From Rhea pennata (Eukaryota; Chordata; Aves; Rheiformes; Rheidae), in contig NC_084670.1 in NCBI RefSeq assembly GCF_028389875.1, positions 17,457,383-17,521,382 on the forward strand: a DNA stretch of 64,000 nt, written 5' to 3'. Both the position numbers and the translations under genes were made by a program. The notes under the pieces were generated by a model, which saw nothing but the letters and a program-made list of their open reading frames with translations, had not been told where the DNA came from and did no database searches. This document shows, piece after piece, positions 38,561 through 51,300 of the stretch. How positions within the stretch are numbered: the stretch's first letter is position 1; every line of letters begins with the position of its first letter.

Positions 38561-41500
38561 TTTGGTTTATTTTTTCCCCACTCTGATCTTTACAACTTTC
38601 AGACTTGAGCCTGCATAGCTGGAGCCACAGCTACCTTCCTCTGCTTCGCACCATCCCTCACCCCCGTCCAGATCCTCCTGGAAAGACCACGCCACCTCAC
38701 TTTCCACTTTTAGCTTGTTCCACCCCTATTCTTTCAGGGCAGCTTAGGGAGGGAAAAGCCAAACTGCCAATGCTTGATGCAGGTGATGAGTGATTCCCAG
38801 CCAGGGGCTGCTGCCCGAAGCTCGTACATGGGAACCACAGCTGGGTGGACGGCAGAGGACCCACCGCAGCAAATCTGCTTCAGAGACATGCCTTCCACTT
38901 GAAGACAAAAGGGGACAACGAGGTTCCTCCAAAACGAGGACGAGGGGAACTATTTGCTGACTTAGAATGACCAAACAGAGACCAGGAAATAATACAGAAA
39001 GCATAAAAGCTTAGAAAATCTATCTTTCCTGGACAAATATTACCAGGAGGGGAAAATTCCACAAATGTCAATTATTTGATGAACAGAAATAAAAGACTGA
39101 ATGTTATCAAAACTCCTGTTCACTGCAAATACATGGCCTTTCTCTAATTGGAGATTTAATTAACAAAATGATCTTTTAAGTTATATCAGTCTTCATTCTC
39201 CTTTCCCTATGTCTCCTTTTGCTTGTTTTCCTCCTTTCCTATATCCATCTGTTGCATGCTGCACACCCCCTGTGACAGATAGTAAGAGGCCTGATTCCCA
39301 GCCCTCTAGCTGGCAGCTTTGCACTGCTCATGAGGAGAAAAGCAGAAGAAAAAACAGAGGAGTCTTCTGCTTCCCTGAGGGCTCCTTGGGCTGAGAGATC
39401 TGGCCTTGCCCCTGGAGAAGCGATGCAGCAAGACAAGAGAGACTTAGCAGGACAAGGGGGAGCTTCAGAAACCTGGACTGGGCTGCTCTAAAATGTGCTG
39501 GGGCTGGAGTGGCCCCTTGCCAGTCTTAGGATGGGAAGAGGACAAAAACTAACTTTATTCCCAACTCTTCACCAGTCAGCTACCACGGTAACACACTATG
39601 GCTGGAACTACCACTTGCCTTATTTACTCTCTGAAGGGTGTCATGCAAAATTACAGTGCTGTGTATACAGTCATGAAAATAAAAACCAGTAATATTCCCA
39701 ACCCTTAACACAGAGATGCTGTTTCCTTGGTTTACATAACTGCCTGGTTCCTCAAAAACTTCCTCCAGAAGTTGCTATTTTTTTCTGCTAGTCTAATATA
39801 TTTCTATATATTTCTCCAAAAAGCTAAAACACTCTGCTTTAGGTAGTAAAACAAGATATTAGCCCAGTAAGTTTTAGAAACAGCAGCAATGCAAACAACA
39901 AACTATTCTTTACAGAAAATAAAAACATCTTCATCATTCTTGGAGAAGACTGAACAATCACATGGCTGAAATGATTTTTCACCGAGCGAACAAAGCCATT
40001 CTCTTTTATGAAATAACGGGTACACCGGGGTGGCAAAAGCCAGAAAAGCCTGGCTAGCGCCCACCCCCAAAGCTCCTCACATCACTGCAGCACCTGCCCT
40101 TGTCCCTGCCTCGGAGCACCCTCCGCGCGCCGCAGAGCCTCCAGGCCGCTGGCTCACATAAGCGTAGCTTTGTTTATAGTTTCTGTCAATAAAAAAGAGG
40201 TATTTGAACACTTGTCTTTTTTCCCCCCTCTGTCTTACTCTGGCAGACACAGATGTATATGCGTGCACAGATTTGCACACAAACACATATTCACCCCTAC
40301 CTTGCACTTGAGTTTAGTGCTAAAACGATGTTGAAACACATTATTTGGGCATATTTTTCTATTTGAAGCTGGCTAGACTTTCCCCTAACAGCTGCACACT
40401 AGCTTTTAATTAAATAATACCAGTTGTGCCTTATTTAACTAAGCCAGCACATCCTCCTTATGTTTGATATATTAATTTAATATTTTTATAATGAATAGGT
40501 TTGTACTCCAATCTGTAGCTTTTTGTAGCTAAGAACACCCTCATGTCAGTGTAACATTGTATTTCCATGGGCAGGAGCTTTTTTTATTTTTTTATTTTTT
40601 TTTGCCAGGGTAAATCTTGGCCACGTTTTCTGCAGGTTCAGTTTATGCCAACAAACTTGTCCCTGGAACACGAATGCAGGGCAGGTTAAACTACTTGTGC
40701 CTTTAGCTCCCCGATTTCCTGCTGCAAATCTACAGGCCACAAGCTGAAGGCCACCTTTCTATGCGTGTGCCCCTTAAGAGGGTAAATGTCAAGCAGGTTT
40801 GGGAGTCCCTATCTTTGTTGCTGATGTTATTTAATCAAAGAGGAGTTTTTAGGGAAATTCAATAACCTATATATTTGTAGATGGTGGTAGATACCAATTT
40901 GCAATGGAAAGTCCACCAAAAGCTCAGCATCTGCAAAACATTCTATAAAGAAGCAAAAATAAAGGTACATTATCACTTTTGATACCTGTGAAAGGTCTAA
41001 TGCAAGTGATAAATAATGGGAGGCAGAGCAGCTCTTTCTTTGTAACTACAAATCTTCTCTGCCCTTTCTAAGGACCTGTGAGATATTTTATTTCTACTTC
41101 ATGTCTTTTACCTGTTCTTGCTACATTTTGCCTCATGAAAGCTACCGGCAAACAATGAAAAAGGCGACTGAGAGCTGCAAATGGTCACAGAGCAGCTGCT
41201 CACACACAGTCCTTCGGAGGTCTGGAAAACACTCTGGTGAGCTGCACCTTTTCTACATCTCTCGTGTATCTTGTTCCATCACCAGTGCCTTCCAGTCAAG
41301 TGAGATCTACATTATGAACAGGAAGTAGGACCTGTAAAATAAACAGGAGATGGGGATGTGTCTAGAAAGCTGTGCAACCCCACGGGACTAGGCCAGCCAT
41401 GCTCCTGTGCGATTCGTAGTGGGGGAAAAGGGGTGCGCTTTCTGTGAAACCTACCACGGCTCTGTCCTTGGAGGTGGCAGGCAGCTTCTTTGCTGCACAC

Positions 41501-44500
41501 ACCATCGTACAAATAAAGTGACTGTGCACAGTGCACTACCCAGCGCTCACAGGGTGGAAAGGGAACCCTGGCTGGGGTGGGTGGGTGAAGGCGGTGGAGA
41601 ATGGATGCTATTACATATCAACAGATGATGTAATATAAAATCCCAGCCGTGCAACAGCAGCAACAGGTCTCCCTCATAGTTAGGTCTGTAACTTTAAAAC
41701 AGATAACATGCATGCATTGGCATCCAATACACAAAGAATTCTGCCATTTCTGAAAGTGCTGAAGATCTCAGCCATTGCACAATTTGTCTCCATGATACTG
41801 TGCTTCCAGTACGGTACATCTTATCTGTCATCAAAGTCGGTCTCTACTGCTGCTTGACATGGCCCTAATCAAGATAGATGCAAAATGCAGTAACAAAGGT
41901 ATGGCTGCCCCCAAAGCAAAGTTGACACAATTCACTCGTATGTTTATTTAAATGGCTCGTATCTGTCCTGTTAGCACATTCCGAATCAAAGTCCATACTG
42001 TTTATTTTAAAGTGAAATTCAGTCTCCCCTTTCTTCTTTGTTTATGAATATGTGCGTTTCTGACAACTGACAAAGGGCATGCTGAAGATTTACAGCATCT
42101 GCAGCTGGCTCTGTGCTGCACACGGACCTTCCCCATGTAGTTTCAGTTTTCGTGCCTCCACCACACAAAACCACCCATTGAGCAGCTGCACCGAGAGCCT
42201 AGGCCTACAGCAAGGACTGCTTGCCTTGCCGACCCTAGTCCCGTTTTTCCTTTCACTACAGTGAATTTGCTGTATATCAAAGCCTAGCAAAACTGTCCTA
42301 AGGTAGGCTACAATCCTCACGCGGGTGGAGCACACAGGAGCAGGAACAGTACTCGCATCAGCCTGCTTCATGCCCTGTCCAGCAGCACCAGTTTCCCTGC
42401 ACACTCACTGACACCAGGCAAAATGGTCACATACTTTAGATGGGAGCATAATTTGCTGTCCCATATGGGCTCTGTTTATTTATACCAGAGTAATTCTATT
42501 GAGTTGATACTAATGTAACTCATAGGAGTGCCCACCTAGAGGCTCCTGCTTCTGCAAGCCCAAATCCTATTTCCTTTGCAAGGATGCTCTTCTGTACAGG
42601 AGCTGGAATAGAGCAAGGACAGATGGATCAGAGTCCCTGCGCAGAAACACCCACAATCTTTGGTTCCAGATAAAAAAATGTATAGTTTGGGGACATTTTC
42701 AGTCAAAATGCTTCACAACTTTCCACCAAAGGCATGACATGGGAATCTACATCGCTCAACAAGTTCACACTTTATCGTTAGAAACTCAGTGTTTCAACCT
42801 ATGTGAGATGTGCAAAGCAGCATCAAATTCTCTTTCAAAATCACACATGCAAAGAGAGAAAGCTACACATTTACAGTGCTTATACATCATGCCATGTCAC
42901 CTTCTAGTTTACAGAAATCCTCGCTAAGAACAGCAGCAGCAGAGCGGAGAAATACCTAAGTGAGCAGGTGAGAACCACATAGGAAAAGTCCTGGTGTAGT
43001 TCTTGACTATTTCTAAGCACCCATGGTTAAAATATGCTTGGGCATGAGTCATGTCCTTTAGTAACTTCCAACTCATTGCAAATAAGATTCATGTTCTTTG
43101 CCTTTCTCTTCCGGATGTTCACTTATAGCTCCAATTAACTGTAGTATCAGACAAAGCAACACTTATTGCTTGGTTAGATATATGACCTGACAAAAGGTAA
43201 GGGGGGAGGAGAAACACCCCTGAAGCCCCCCCCTAAGGAGAGCAAAAGAAACACACTAAGAGAAAAATATGACACACATGCTTTGTACATGTTTAATTTC
43301 TGTTGTTTTGGTTGGAAAACAGCTGCAGGTGTCCTCTAATTATATCACCATTTTCACAAATATCAACTGTCATATTTAATTTGTTACATTTACCATCCAG
43401 CCTCCTCTAACAGCACACTTCTTTCATCACACATTTAGTGCCAGAGTTTCTAACGTTCAAGCTAACTTTCAAGCTAGTCAATTAATGCATTATTTACAAG
43501 TGAAATGTTATTAAAAACAGATTCTTAATTTACTAATGATTTAGTAGACCCCAGGCAATATTCCAATTTGTTTTTATTGAAATTGGAAGAACACTTAGAA
43601 CAAAGGGGAAAGTAATGTCAAGGATATTTTGGCCTATTCATCTGTGCTGTAGTTTCTGTAGTATTATGTCTACCCCTACATCTTCCCTCCCTTTTTTATA
43701 TTGTATTTTTAATACATAATCTAACCAGTTGCAGCATGATTGAGGGGAAAGGTCTATGAAAAATGAAAAACAGCACAAACACTATTGTGAGTTTTGTTTT
43801 TAAAAAGCACCAGGCAGTCTGGAATGACTCAATACACATGTTCACCATACAATACAGCATATTTTGATTTACAGCGCTGTTCTAGCAGCACAGCAGGTTA
43901 AGAAGGTTAGAAGTCAAGGGAAATTAAATGTTATTAGCATTCCACCATTGTTGTGCTGTACAAAAGTGAGTATGTAACTTCTCAAATGTGTTTTTAAACT
44001 CAAGTTTGTTTCTGAGGCTTTTAGCTTGTCAGAAACTTTTATGAGCACGTGTGTGCTCTTTTGTCCTTCCTATTTTGTGCTCCTTTTCCTCTCTTACCTG
44101 TGCCTGTTCAGGATGCTTCATTAGAGACTGATCCTACTCCTACCTTCTCTCCTTGTCAAACTGCAACCATCTACAATAACACTGCTGTCATTAAAATGTT
44201 GACATTCACAGTTTAGGGACACTTAATACAGGAAATACTGCAATTCAGTGGCAATGCTAGTCAGTCGCAAACACTAAGCATCAACATTTGAATGGTGACA
44301 ATGACAGTTTCAAGATACTTACTACCTTGTGTTTGGTTTCATGTGAGAATATATGAAACCAAAGCAGGAATTCACGATCAGGGGTGTATGTTACTCTGAC
44401 AGCATGGTTTCTAACCACAGGTATGCCTGAAACATGCAACTCCAGTCTGGCTTTAAAGGCAACATGGGGAATGCCTGGATGCGGGGTCCTGGCCTTCAAA

Positions 44501-44584
44501 CATCCGTGATAATCCAGCTCAGACTCAGGTATGGACATCTTCACTGGGACATCTATAGGCACACAGAGAGTTCTGCATAAGGGG
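38561..44584. other. Noncoding stretch, no gene recognised
   Basis: Moderate GC near the island falling to AT-rich further right. A short CpG-rich patch lies at 40,080-40,160. The block 40,380-40,530 is AT-rich, complex and rich in TTAAT/TAAT words, so it is a candidate regulatory element. No exon was supported. Confidence 0.45.
42475..42532. repeat. Ancient short interspersed repeat fragment
   Basis: TTTATACCAGAGTAATTCTATTGAGTT followed by ATGTAACTCATAGGAGTG. It resembles the TATACCAGAGTAACTCCATTGA form of the near-palindromic repeat seen at 4,911 and 12,368. Confidence 0.4.
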
Positions 44585-44965
44585 ATGTCTGATTAGGACC
44601 CAAGTCTCTGCTCTGCTACTTTGGTAGCTCCAGGGACCTTGGTGAGGCTAATGATGAGGACTGGGTGTTTTCAGAAAATACACAGGGCCTCAGGTCTGGT
44701 TGTTTTCTACCCACATAAAGTCTGTCTCAGAAGAAACTTTGGATCCGCAGGCAAATGCTACCACACCTAGCTAAATGAGAGCTAACCCAGACAGGTCTAC
44801 ACATCTACAGTCTCCCTTAGAGCAACAAAAAGGCAAAGCTGAAGTCTCTCTCTGCCCCAGGTGGTCATTTGTAAAATATGGGTAACAGTGCTTCTTTACC
44901 TCCCAAAGTTGGTACAAGGATAAATTCAGTAAATATCTGGGAGGATCTTGTTTATGATGGCAACA
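44585..44965 (+). mobile_element. Probable MIR SINE, with internal insertion
   Basis: The right part (44,838-44,965) reads TCTCTCTGCCCCAGGTGGTC, TTTGTAAAATATGGGTAACAG, TACCTCCCAAAGTTGGTACAAGGATAAATTCAGTAAAT. This follows the MIR 3' region (CTCTGTGCCTCAGTTTCC, TGTAAAATGGGGATAATA, CTACCTCACAGGGTTGTTGTGAGGATTAAATGA). The left part at 44,595-44,650 (GGACCCAAGTCTCTGCTCTGCTACTTTGGTAGCTCCAGGGACCTTGG) resembles the earlier MIR segment around CTGGCTCTGCCACTTACTAGCTGTGTGACCTTGG. The two parts are about 150 bases further apart than in a standard element. The right part is better supported than the left. Confidence 0.55.
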
Positions 44966-47669
44966 GAACTCACACAGATAAGGCAGGTGGATCTATACCT
45001 ATCCCTACAAAGCGCTGGTGTGTCTGGAAATTCCCTGCATCCTTCTGTATCATTCACCACCTAGGTTTGGGTGTGTGAAGCTGGATGTGCCAGGCTGACC
45101 ATGAAACTCACTTTTAGTGACACTGCCATGAACATGGCATTCCTAACCCAGTCACAGAGCACTCCTGGTCCCTGTAGGCTTCTGAGGGCTCAGCACAACA
45201 CCAGTTTCAATGTGCAGGGTAACTGGCTGGCTGTGCAGAGCACTCCTGAATGCCCTATGGCTAATCCTTCTGCCATCTTAATTCCCAACCACCTGAGGTC
45301 CGTTCCTTGATGAAGGGTCATGCAAAACTATGGCTAGTATCAGAGCCTTGACCCTTGTGTACCTCAGGAAAAGCTGACAATGACAGCAAATGCTGACCTG
45401 ACCCACCTCTAGCAGCTGATTCAGAGGAGGGAGAAGAGCCTACTGCTAGCATCAACCGAGTTAGTTTAGCTTAGGTGGTGGAGGTGGCAGCTTTCGGTTT
45501 ACAGATCCATGCTCTCACTCTTGCTGATGAGCTGTTGTGCTGGCTCATTGCAGAAGAAGTCATCAGAAAGTTTCAGACTTCGCAAACTAATGCTGTGTTT
45601 ATTCAACTTCCCAATCATTTCTCTGTACTATGTGTTTCACATACCGTGAAACTGCACTACACTGTGCAATTGAATTAGTTGGACAGTGACTCAAAGGCAT
45701 TAAACAATGACTTTGATATTTTAAGTACTGTCTAGAAGGGATTTTTAATTCCCTCCTCAAACAAGCAACATAAGGAAGAAAAAAAAAGAAAAAAAGAACA
45801 ATCCACACAGTTACACAACCCTGAAACACCGATTTTCTTTTTCATCCTGGGTAGACCCCTCTGACACAGCAGAACAAAACAAGAGAAATCCTTAAAGTGT
45901 TCAGCTTGCTTAGTAGCAGAATAAAAATAAAACAAGCATTGATACATAATTTTAAAGCCACCCAGCAACACAAGAAATAAGACCTTATTCTTACTTCCAC
46001 CTTCTAAGATTGTGCTATTTAATAGGAAGGTGAGTCTTTTGGGAACTTTCTAGATGCTGTTGAGTCTATGGGTGTAGATGTCTACCCTTCAGCTGCAGCT
46101 ACATCTGCTGACGTGGCTACCGCCCTCAGATATGGGCCAGGTTAGCAAAGCATGGTATTTGAATTGTTTAGGATAATCCAATTCATTGTGATTGAAACAG
46201 GTTAGGGAGTGCCCACACAAAGGGCTTAGCACAGAGCTTGGAAGGAGATGCTAACCTCTGGCAGAGGAGTGGTGAAAAGCTGCTGGAAGGAAGAAAGCCC
46301 TGCTGCCTGCATGACACACCTACAGCTGATCCACATCTATGCCTGAAATCCCCTCTAGCACCTCTAGAAAGGAGGCAAGGAGGAAAAAAGAGGGCTCTGC
46401 TTCCCTTGATCCTGGTCAGCAGCATCTTCAGGAGGTTGTTGAAGCAAACATGCTATGTGGACCACAGGGCTAAGATGGGCTCCAAAATGCCACCATCACC
46501 CCATAGATGGGCAAAGACCCACTGCCACTACTGCCAGGGCCACAACAAAGAAAAGCCTGTTCTGCCCTGACAAAACAAGACTCTCCAGATGAGTCCTTGC
46601 TGGAGATTGTACTGGAAGGGGGCGAAGGGGGGACAGAAGAGGGAGGAGTGAGTGAAGAAATGCTGCGAAACTATTGGCTGCTAACAGCATAGGACCAGGC
46701 ACCTAAGTGACAACTCACATCTGACAATAAATACATGAATAGTTGTTGAAAGCTTGTTTGACTTTCACGAAGAGGTTTAAGCGAACATTTGTTTGCTCAT
46801 TAGTCTTGAGCAACACTTTTATGGCAGGAGATGCATTAAACCTTATCATATATCTGCAACCAAGATATTTGGTTGTTTTACAGATTAAGACACAAAGCAA
46901 AGCATGCTGTTTACACAGAATGGCCCTGAAATACCTGTAATGGAGTGAGATACAGTTATTAGACATTAGCACTGTGAATCTTCATTCTCTTGAAGGTTAG
47001 TTGCGATGCCATGCCTTTGAAGACAAAGCCTTAAAGGGCCCAGTTCTGCTGCCGCTTATGTGCCTGCATCAACTTTCAGATTCCCTGACTAGTTTTAAAA
47101 AGCATATCAATTAAATGTTTCATGAATTAAGTTATACTGGTGTACTGGAAAGTCATTGCACATTACACCCGGTGCTGTGGAGTGAGTACTGCCACTCTCA
47201 AATTCCTCAGGACAGATGGCAGCACAGACAGCTCTGTTTTGTATTTGACAAATACAATCCATGTAGAAAACCCCTTTCCACATATATCCCAACCTGACAC
47301 TGCCCCAGCCCCAGCAATTTTGTTTATTAAGAGATCACTGTGGTAGCATATTGCTTGGACAATATGCGTATATCAGGCTCTGGAAGGTGTTGGGGAGCAA
47401 TGTCATCTTTACAGTCTTTTTGTGCTCACTTGAGGCTGGGGCAGCTGCCTGCTGGTCAGTCTGCGGTCATAAGGTAGAGCAGCTGCTGGGCTGCTCTAAG
47501 TGCAATGGCAAACTATGACTCCAGGGAATTCTTATGGCAGCTGGAAACCAGGAAATTTCACGATGTTTCTTCTGGTAGTTGCAGGAAGAAGGCAAGTCTG
47601 AAGTCATTAAGTAATCTTTCCTTTAGGGCTGCTTTGCAAAAAGCATGCAATATAAGGTGGTTCCAACAA

Positions 47670-47670
<1 letters not shown>
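44966..47670. other. Noncoding stretch, no gene recognised
   Basis: Unique sequence of mixed composition; frames under 115 codons on both strands are unrecognised. The purine-rich segment 46,600-46,680 is low in complexity. Confidence 0.5.

Positions 47671-47710
<40 letters not shown>
47671..47710. repeat. Poly-A tract (40 bases)
   Basis: The longest homopolymer in the window. The 150 bases to its left were not recognised as a retroposed gene or SINE, so its origin is open. Confidence 0.9.
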
Positions 47711-47715
<5 letters not shown>

Positions 47716-47722
47716 TCAATCT

Positions 47723-47743
47723 TTCAGTCTCTCTCTTTCTCTC

Positions 47744-47792
<49 letters not shown>

Positions 47793-47826
47793 TACACACC
47801 TATAGCTCTCTATCTCTCTATATAAT
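47723..47826. repeat. Compound microsatellite (CT, TA, CA, TATC)
   Basis: A pyrimidine run (47,723-47,743) is followed by TA units (about 47,745-47,782), CA units (about 47,783-47,800) and an ATCT-type run to 47,826. It is likely to vary in length between individuals. Confidence 0.9.
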
Positions 47827-47864
47827 TTTTAATGTACAAGGAAGACTAGGACAATATTGTGACC

Positions 47865-47915
47865 AAATCCTCACTGATTTAACACTGACTTCAGTGTAAT
47901 GGTCCTGACTTAAAC
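47865..47915. repeat. Ancient short interspersed repeat fragment
   Basis: AAATCCTCACTGATTTAACACTGACTTCAGTGTAATGG, with a TGACTTCA centre, resembles the repeat at 4,911. It directly abuts the CR1 at 47,922, so the younger CR1 may have inserted into or next to it. Confidence 0.4.
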
Positions 47916-47921
47916 CTATCA

Positions 47922-48389
47922 AGATTGCTCCCCAGTACAAGAGAGACATGGAGCTACTGGAGAGAGTCCAGCGTAGGGCTACGAGGATGATCAGAGGGCT
48001 GGAGCACCTGCCCTATGAGAAACAGCTGCGAGAGCAGGGCCTCTTCAGCCTGGAGAAGAGAAGACTGAGGGGGGATCTTATCAATGTGTGTAAGTACCTG
48101 AAGGGAGGGTGTCAGGGGAACGGGGACAAACTCTTTTCAGTTGTCCCATGTGACAGGACAAGAGGAGATGGACAAAAACTGAACCACAGGAAGATCTGTC
48201 TGAATATGAAGAGGAATTTCTTCACTGTGAGAGTGATAGAGCACTGGACCAGGTTGCCCAGAGAGGTTGTGGGGTCTCCTTCTCTGGAGATATTCAAGGC
48301 CTACTTGGATGACCCTGCTTGAGCAGGGGGGGTTGGACTAGATGATCTCCAGAGATCCCTTCCAACCTTTCCGATTCTATGATTCTATA
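47922..48389 (+). mobile_element. CR1 LINE, 5'-truncated 3' end
   Basis: About 470 bases collinear with the avian CR1 3' region, from CTCCCCAGTACAAGAGAGACATGGAG through TTGCCCAGAGAGGTTGTGG and GGTTGGACTAGATGATCTCC to a tail of ATTCTATGATTCTATA. It is severely 5'-truncated, as most CR1 copies are, and CR1 normally leaves no clear target duplication. It has lost about 30 bases near 48,303 compared with the usual order. Divergence is low enough that the frame is still open, so it is far younger than the antisense copy at 33.1 kb. Confidence 0.92.
47948..48322 (+). pseudogene. CR1 ORF2 C-terminal remnant (124 codons)
   Basis: Open from ATG 47,948 to TGA 48,320-48,322, although the ATG is only an internal methionine of the original polyprotein. 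It starts MELLERVQRRATRMIRGLEH, continues with LFSLEKRRLRGDLI and ends in RLPREVVGSPSLEIFKAYLDD. This is the C-terminal tail region of CR1 ORF2, downstream of the reverse transcriptase domain. The endonuclease and reverse transcriptase parts are absent, so it cannot transpose by itself. It has no host function that can be inferred. Confidence 0.88.
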
Positions 48390-51300
48390 ACTATCTTCAA
48401 ATGAAGAAGTTGCACTTAGCCTCCTCTCTCTGGGTAGCTTTTCTTCCCTGTGAGTATTGCTCCATAGTGTAATGTTAAATGTGACTAGGGTCAGCTCCAC
48501 CATAATCACAGACCTGAGGTCTCCAATTTGTGTGTCTCTGTGTCTTCACCTAATCTCACCAAGTGATGACATAAAAGGTTACAACGTGCAAAGCAAAAAG
48601 CTCAAGCTGTTAACTTCCTGAACTTGAAAAATACTACATTCATAAAATTATCATAAGCACAACATACTCTACGTCCTATATAGCTAATACAAATAAAGGA
48701 TGGCATGCAAATATTTGACAATATATTGGCATTATTATCATAATAACCTTATGCATCTATCTTGTAAGACAATGAAGGCTGTGCATTGCTTGACTTGTTA
48801 TAATTCATCTCAGTATTTTAGATATACAGTAGAGAAGCTGGAGATAACTACTGTTCTGTGAGAAAAGACCAGCATCTTTCAGTATCCCTATGCACCCAAC
48901 ACAGTGAAATGTGTTTTGTCATTGAAGCTGTTGGATATCAGCTGGCAATACCTTCTACTTCTCTCTGCCTTTCTAGATAGAAAAATTGTTAAACTGCAGC
49001 CCACAGTGACTATATTCTCCTGTGAGCCTGGTATAGACAAAAATAGGCGTGGAAGAGAGATCTGGGCACACTGTATGTCCTGCTGACTTCACTACCATCA
49101 AAATGCTGGGTAGCCACAAACCTTTTGGTGAGCAAGTGCAAGAAATTTCACAGAATAAGAACTTTTGCCATGAGAATATTTCTAGGTGGTCTAAACCAGA
49201 TGTTCAATCTGGTGTTATATTCTGTGGTAGCACAGAAGAGTTTCACTCAAGAGTTGACAGCATCAGTTAGCCAACTTGCTTCCCGGCAGTGCTGTGTTAC
49301 AAAGACTCTCCGTTGTAGGCTATATAGACTTCAGAAGACTTGAGACTACAAATTCATTTGTAGCTTTTTTTTCTACTGTAGCTGCTAGTATAGCTTAGAA
49401 AGTGCAGGGAACAATACGTTGTACTCACAGAAAAGTTAAAAAAAAGCTTTCTTTTCCACACTTGAGAGCTTTCTCTTTTCTACACTTGAAGCAATTGTAA
49501 AATGTGAAAGTTTCAAAAGTAAACCATTCTGGAAAGAACTTCTGCCTACTACAGAAATAAATAGAAAAGCTCTTGCATTCCTTTTTCTATCTTCTCTTGC
49601 TTCTTACCAAGTGCAGCACCACTCTTTCATCATCTTCTGCCAAATCTCTGCTTCCTCCTTCTTCACGATATTTCCTTACCCCTAACTTTCTCCCCAGATC
49701 ATCCCAAGCCAAGCCGCAGAACTAAGCACCCTTGGATTTGATAAGAACGGATTTTCATTCAAATATTATTGCATGGGCCACTTCAGCTTTGCTCTTGCAA
49801 ACTTGACAGCCAACTCCAGTAAGCTCAACCTTTAATGCTACATTTCCTGACTGGACAATAATGTTCCTTGACCTTTAATGATGCTGCTGTAGATACTCAA
49901 TAGCTTTGGCAGTATTTCCTCAGGACTCTTCATGTCAGGCAATTAAACCCCTATGCACACCTGGACATGAATTCTACACAGAGGTACAAAGCCTGAAGAT
50001 ACAGGAATCTCAAATTCACTCAAAGTCAGCACTTGGTAGGAGAGCTGATAACCATGCCATTGACTGGAGCACCACAGAGAATTGGGATTTGTTAGTTGGA
50101 AGAAATTGGGCAGTATAGGAGAAGACTGCAAGGAGAGACTCTTGAAGTAGGAGGACAGAACTCAGAATTTATTGTATCATTACAAGAAAAGAGGAGGATG
50201 TTAAACAGTTAGAAGAGTGGCGTTGGGGGAGAGCCTGAAACTTGGAAAAGACAACAACTCAGAAAAATGCAAGTCCTTGCTGAAGAAAGGGGAGCCCCCA
50301 GTCATTCTCAAATTCTGAAGGTGTTTGGGTGCAAGATTTTTGCCTCACCCTCCTTGCTTTTCTGACTTAAAATGCATTCATTCATCATTGAAAAAAAGAA
50401 GTTTAGCTGGGCCCTGCTAGAAGCAGATTCTCAAATGCATACCTTAAAAGCTGAAATGGCAATATTTAGAAACAGTCTGAGAAGGCTGCAGGCATGTCTC
50501 AACAGAGACCAGTATAGGGTCTCAGCAAGCCTGAGCCCTGTGAAGCACTGTAGGAGGGCAACCTATGAGATGGTCAGGCAGTGTACCAAGTTCACTCTGC
50601 TATACCCACTCGCCATTTTCTTTGAAATTCAAGAGTTTCAGGAGGAAAGGACTAATAGTTGAAGTGGGGAACTCAGCCATTCAAACAGGGTAATGGCCTC
50701 CTCCACTGGACTGTCATTCTTTTCTTTTCAGCTTTGATGCCATTTAGCATTTAAACAGGTGACATTTGAGTGGAATCCGTTTCCCTAAACGCTGTACCTT
50801 ACACATTGAGTACCAAAAGTTATTTCAGGGGCTGTGTTGCTATGTGATTGCAAAAACAGCAGTACAGGGAGAAATGTCACCAATAAGAGCCTTTGGAAAA
50901 TAGAAAACATTTAGCTGTTGTGTGATTACTTCTCTTTTTCTGTTTTCATTGTTTAGAAACATAAAACGACTGTAGCTTATATCTACACTTTTGATAGATT
51001 GTATGACTCACACTGTGATTACAGCAAAAATACCAAAGAGGGAAAACATACATAACCCATGGTTAGGATTAAACACAGGTCGCAAATAATCAGTGTTTAC
51101 AGCACATTTAACCTGGGTGCAGTACAGTTTGTCCAGATTTTATTTAATGCTGAATATCCAGTGTTGTACTTGGAGTAGTAAGCACACCACGGACATCAAC
51201 AAGAACAAGACTTGCCTGCTGAATGCCAAACAGAGTTTTGCTGAGCTCAACAGTCTGGAAGTTCACAACACAGGAATCATTTCTTGCCATAATTAAACTG

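Noticed and set aside
38164..38586. Overlapping 120- and 130-codon frames on opposite strands in the CpG block
   Set aside because: Open frames on both strands are expected from high GC content. The products are low-complexity Pro/Ser/Arg/Ala-rich and unrecognised.
50372..50662. 96-codon frame with a helical-looking N-terminal half
   Set aside because: No heptad pattern long enough for a coiled coil and no recognised family. A chance frame is the simpler reading.
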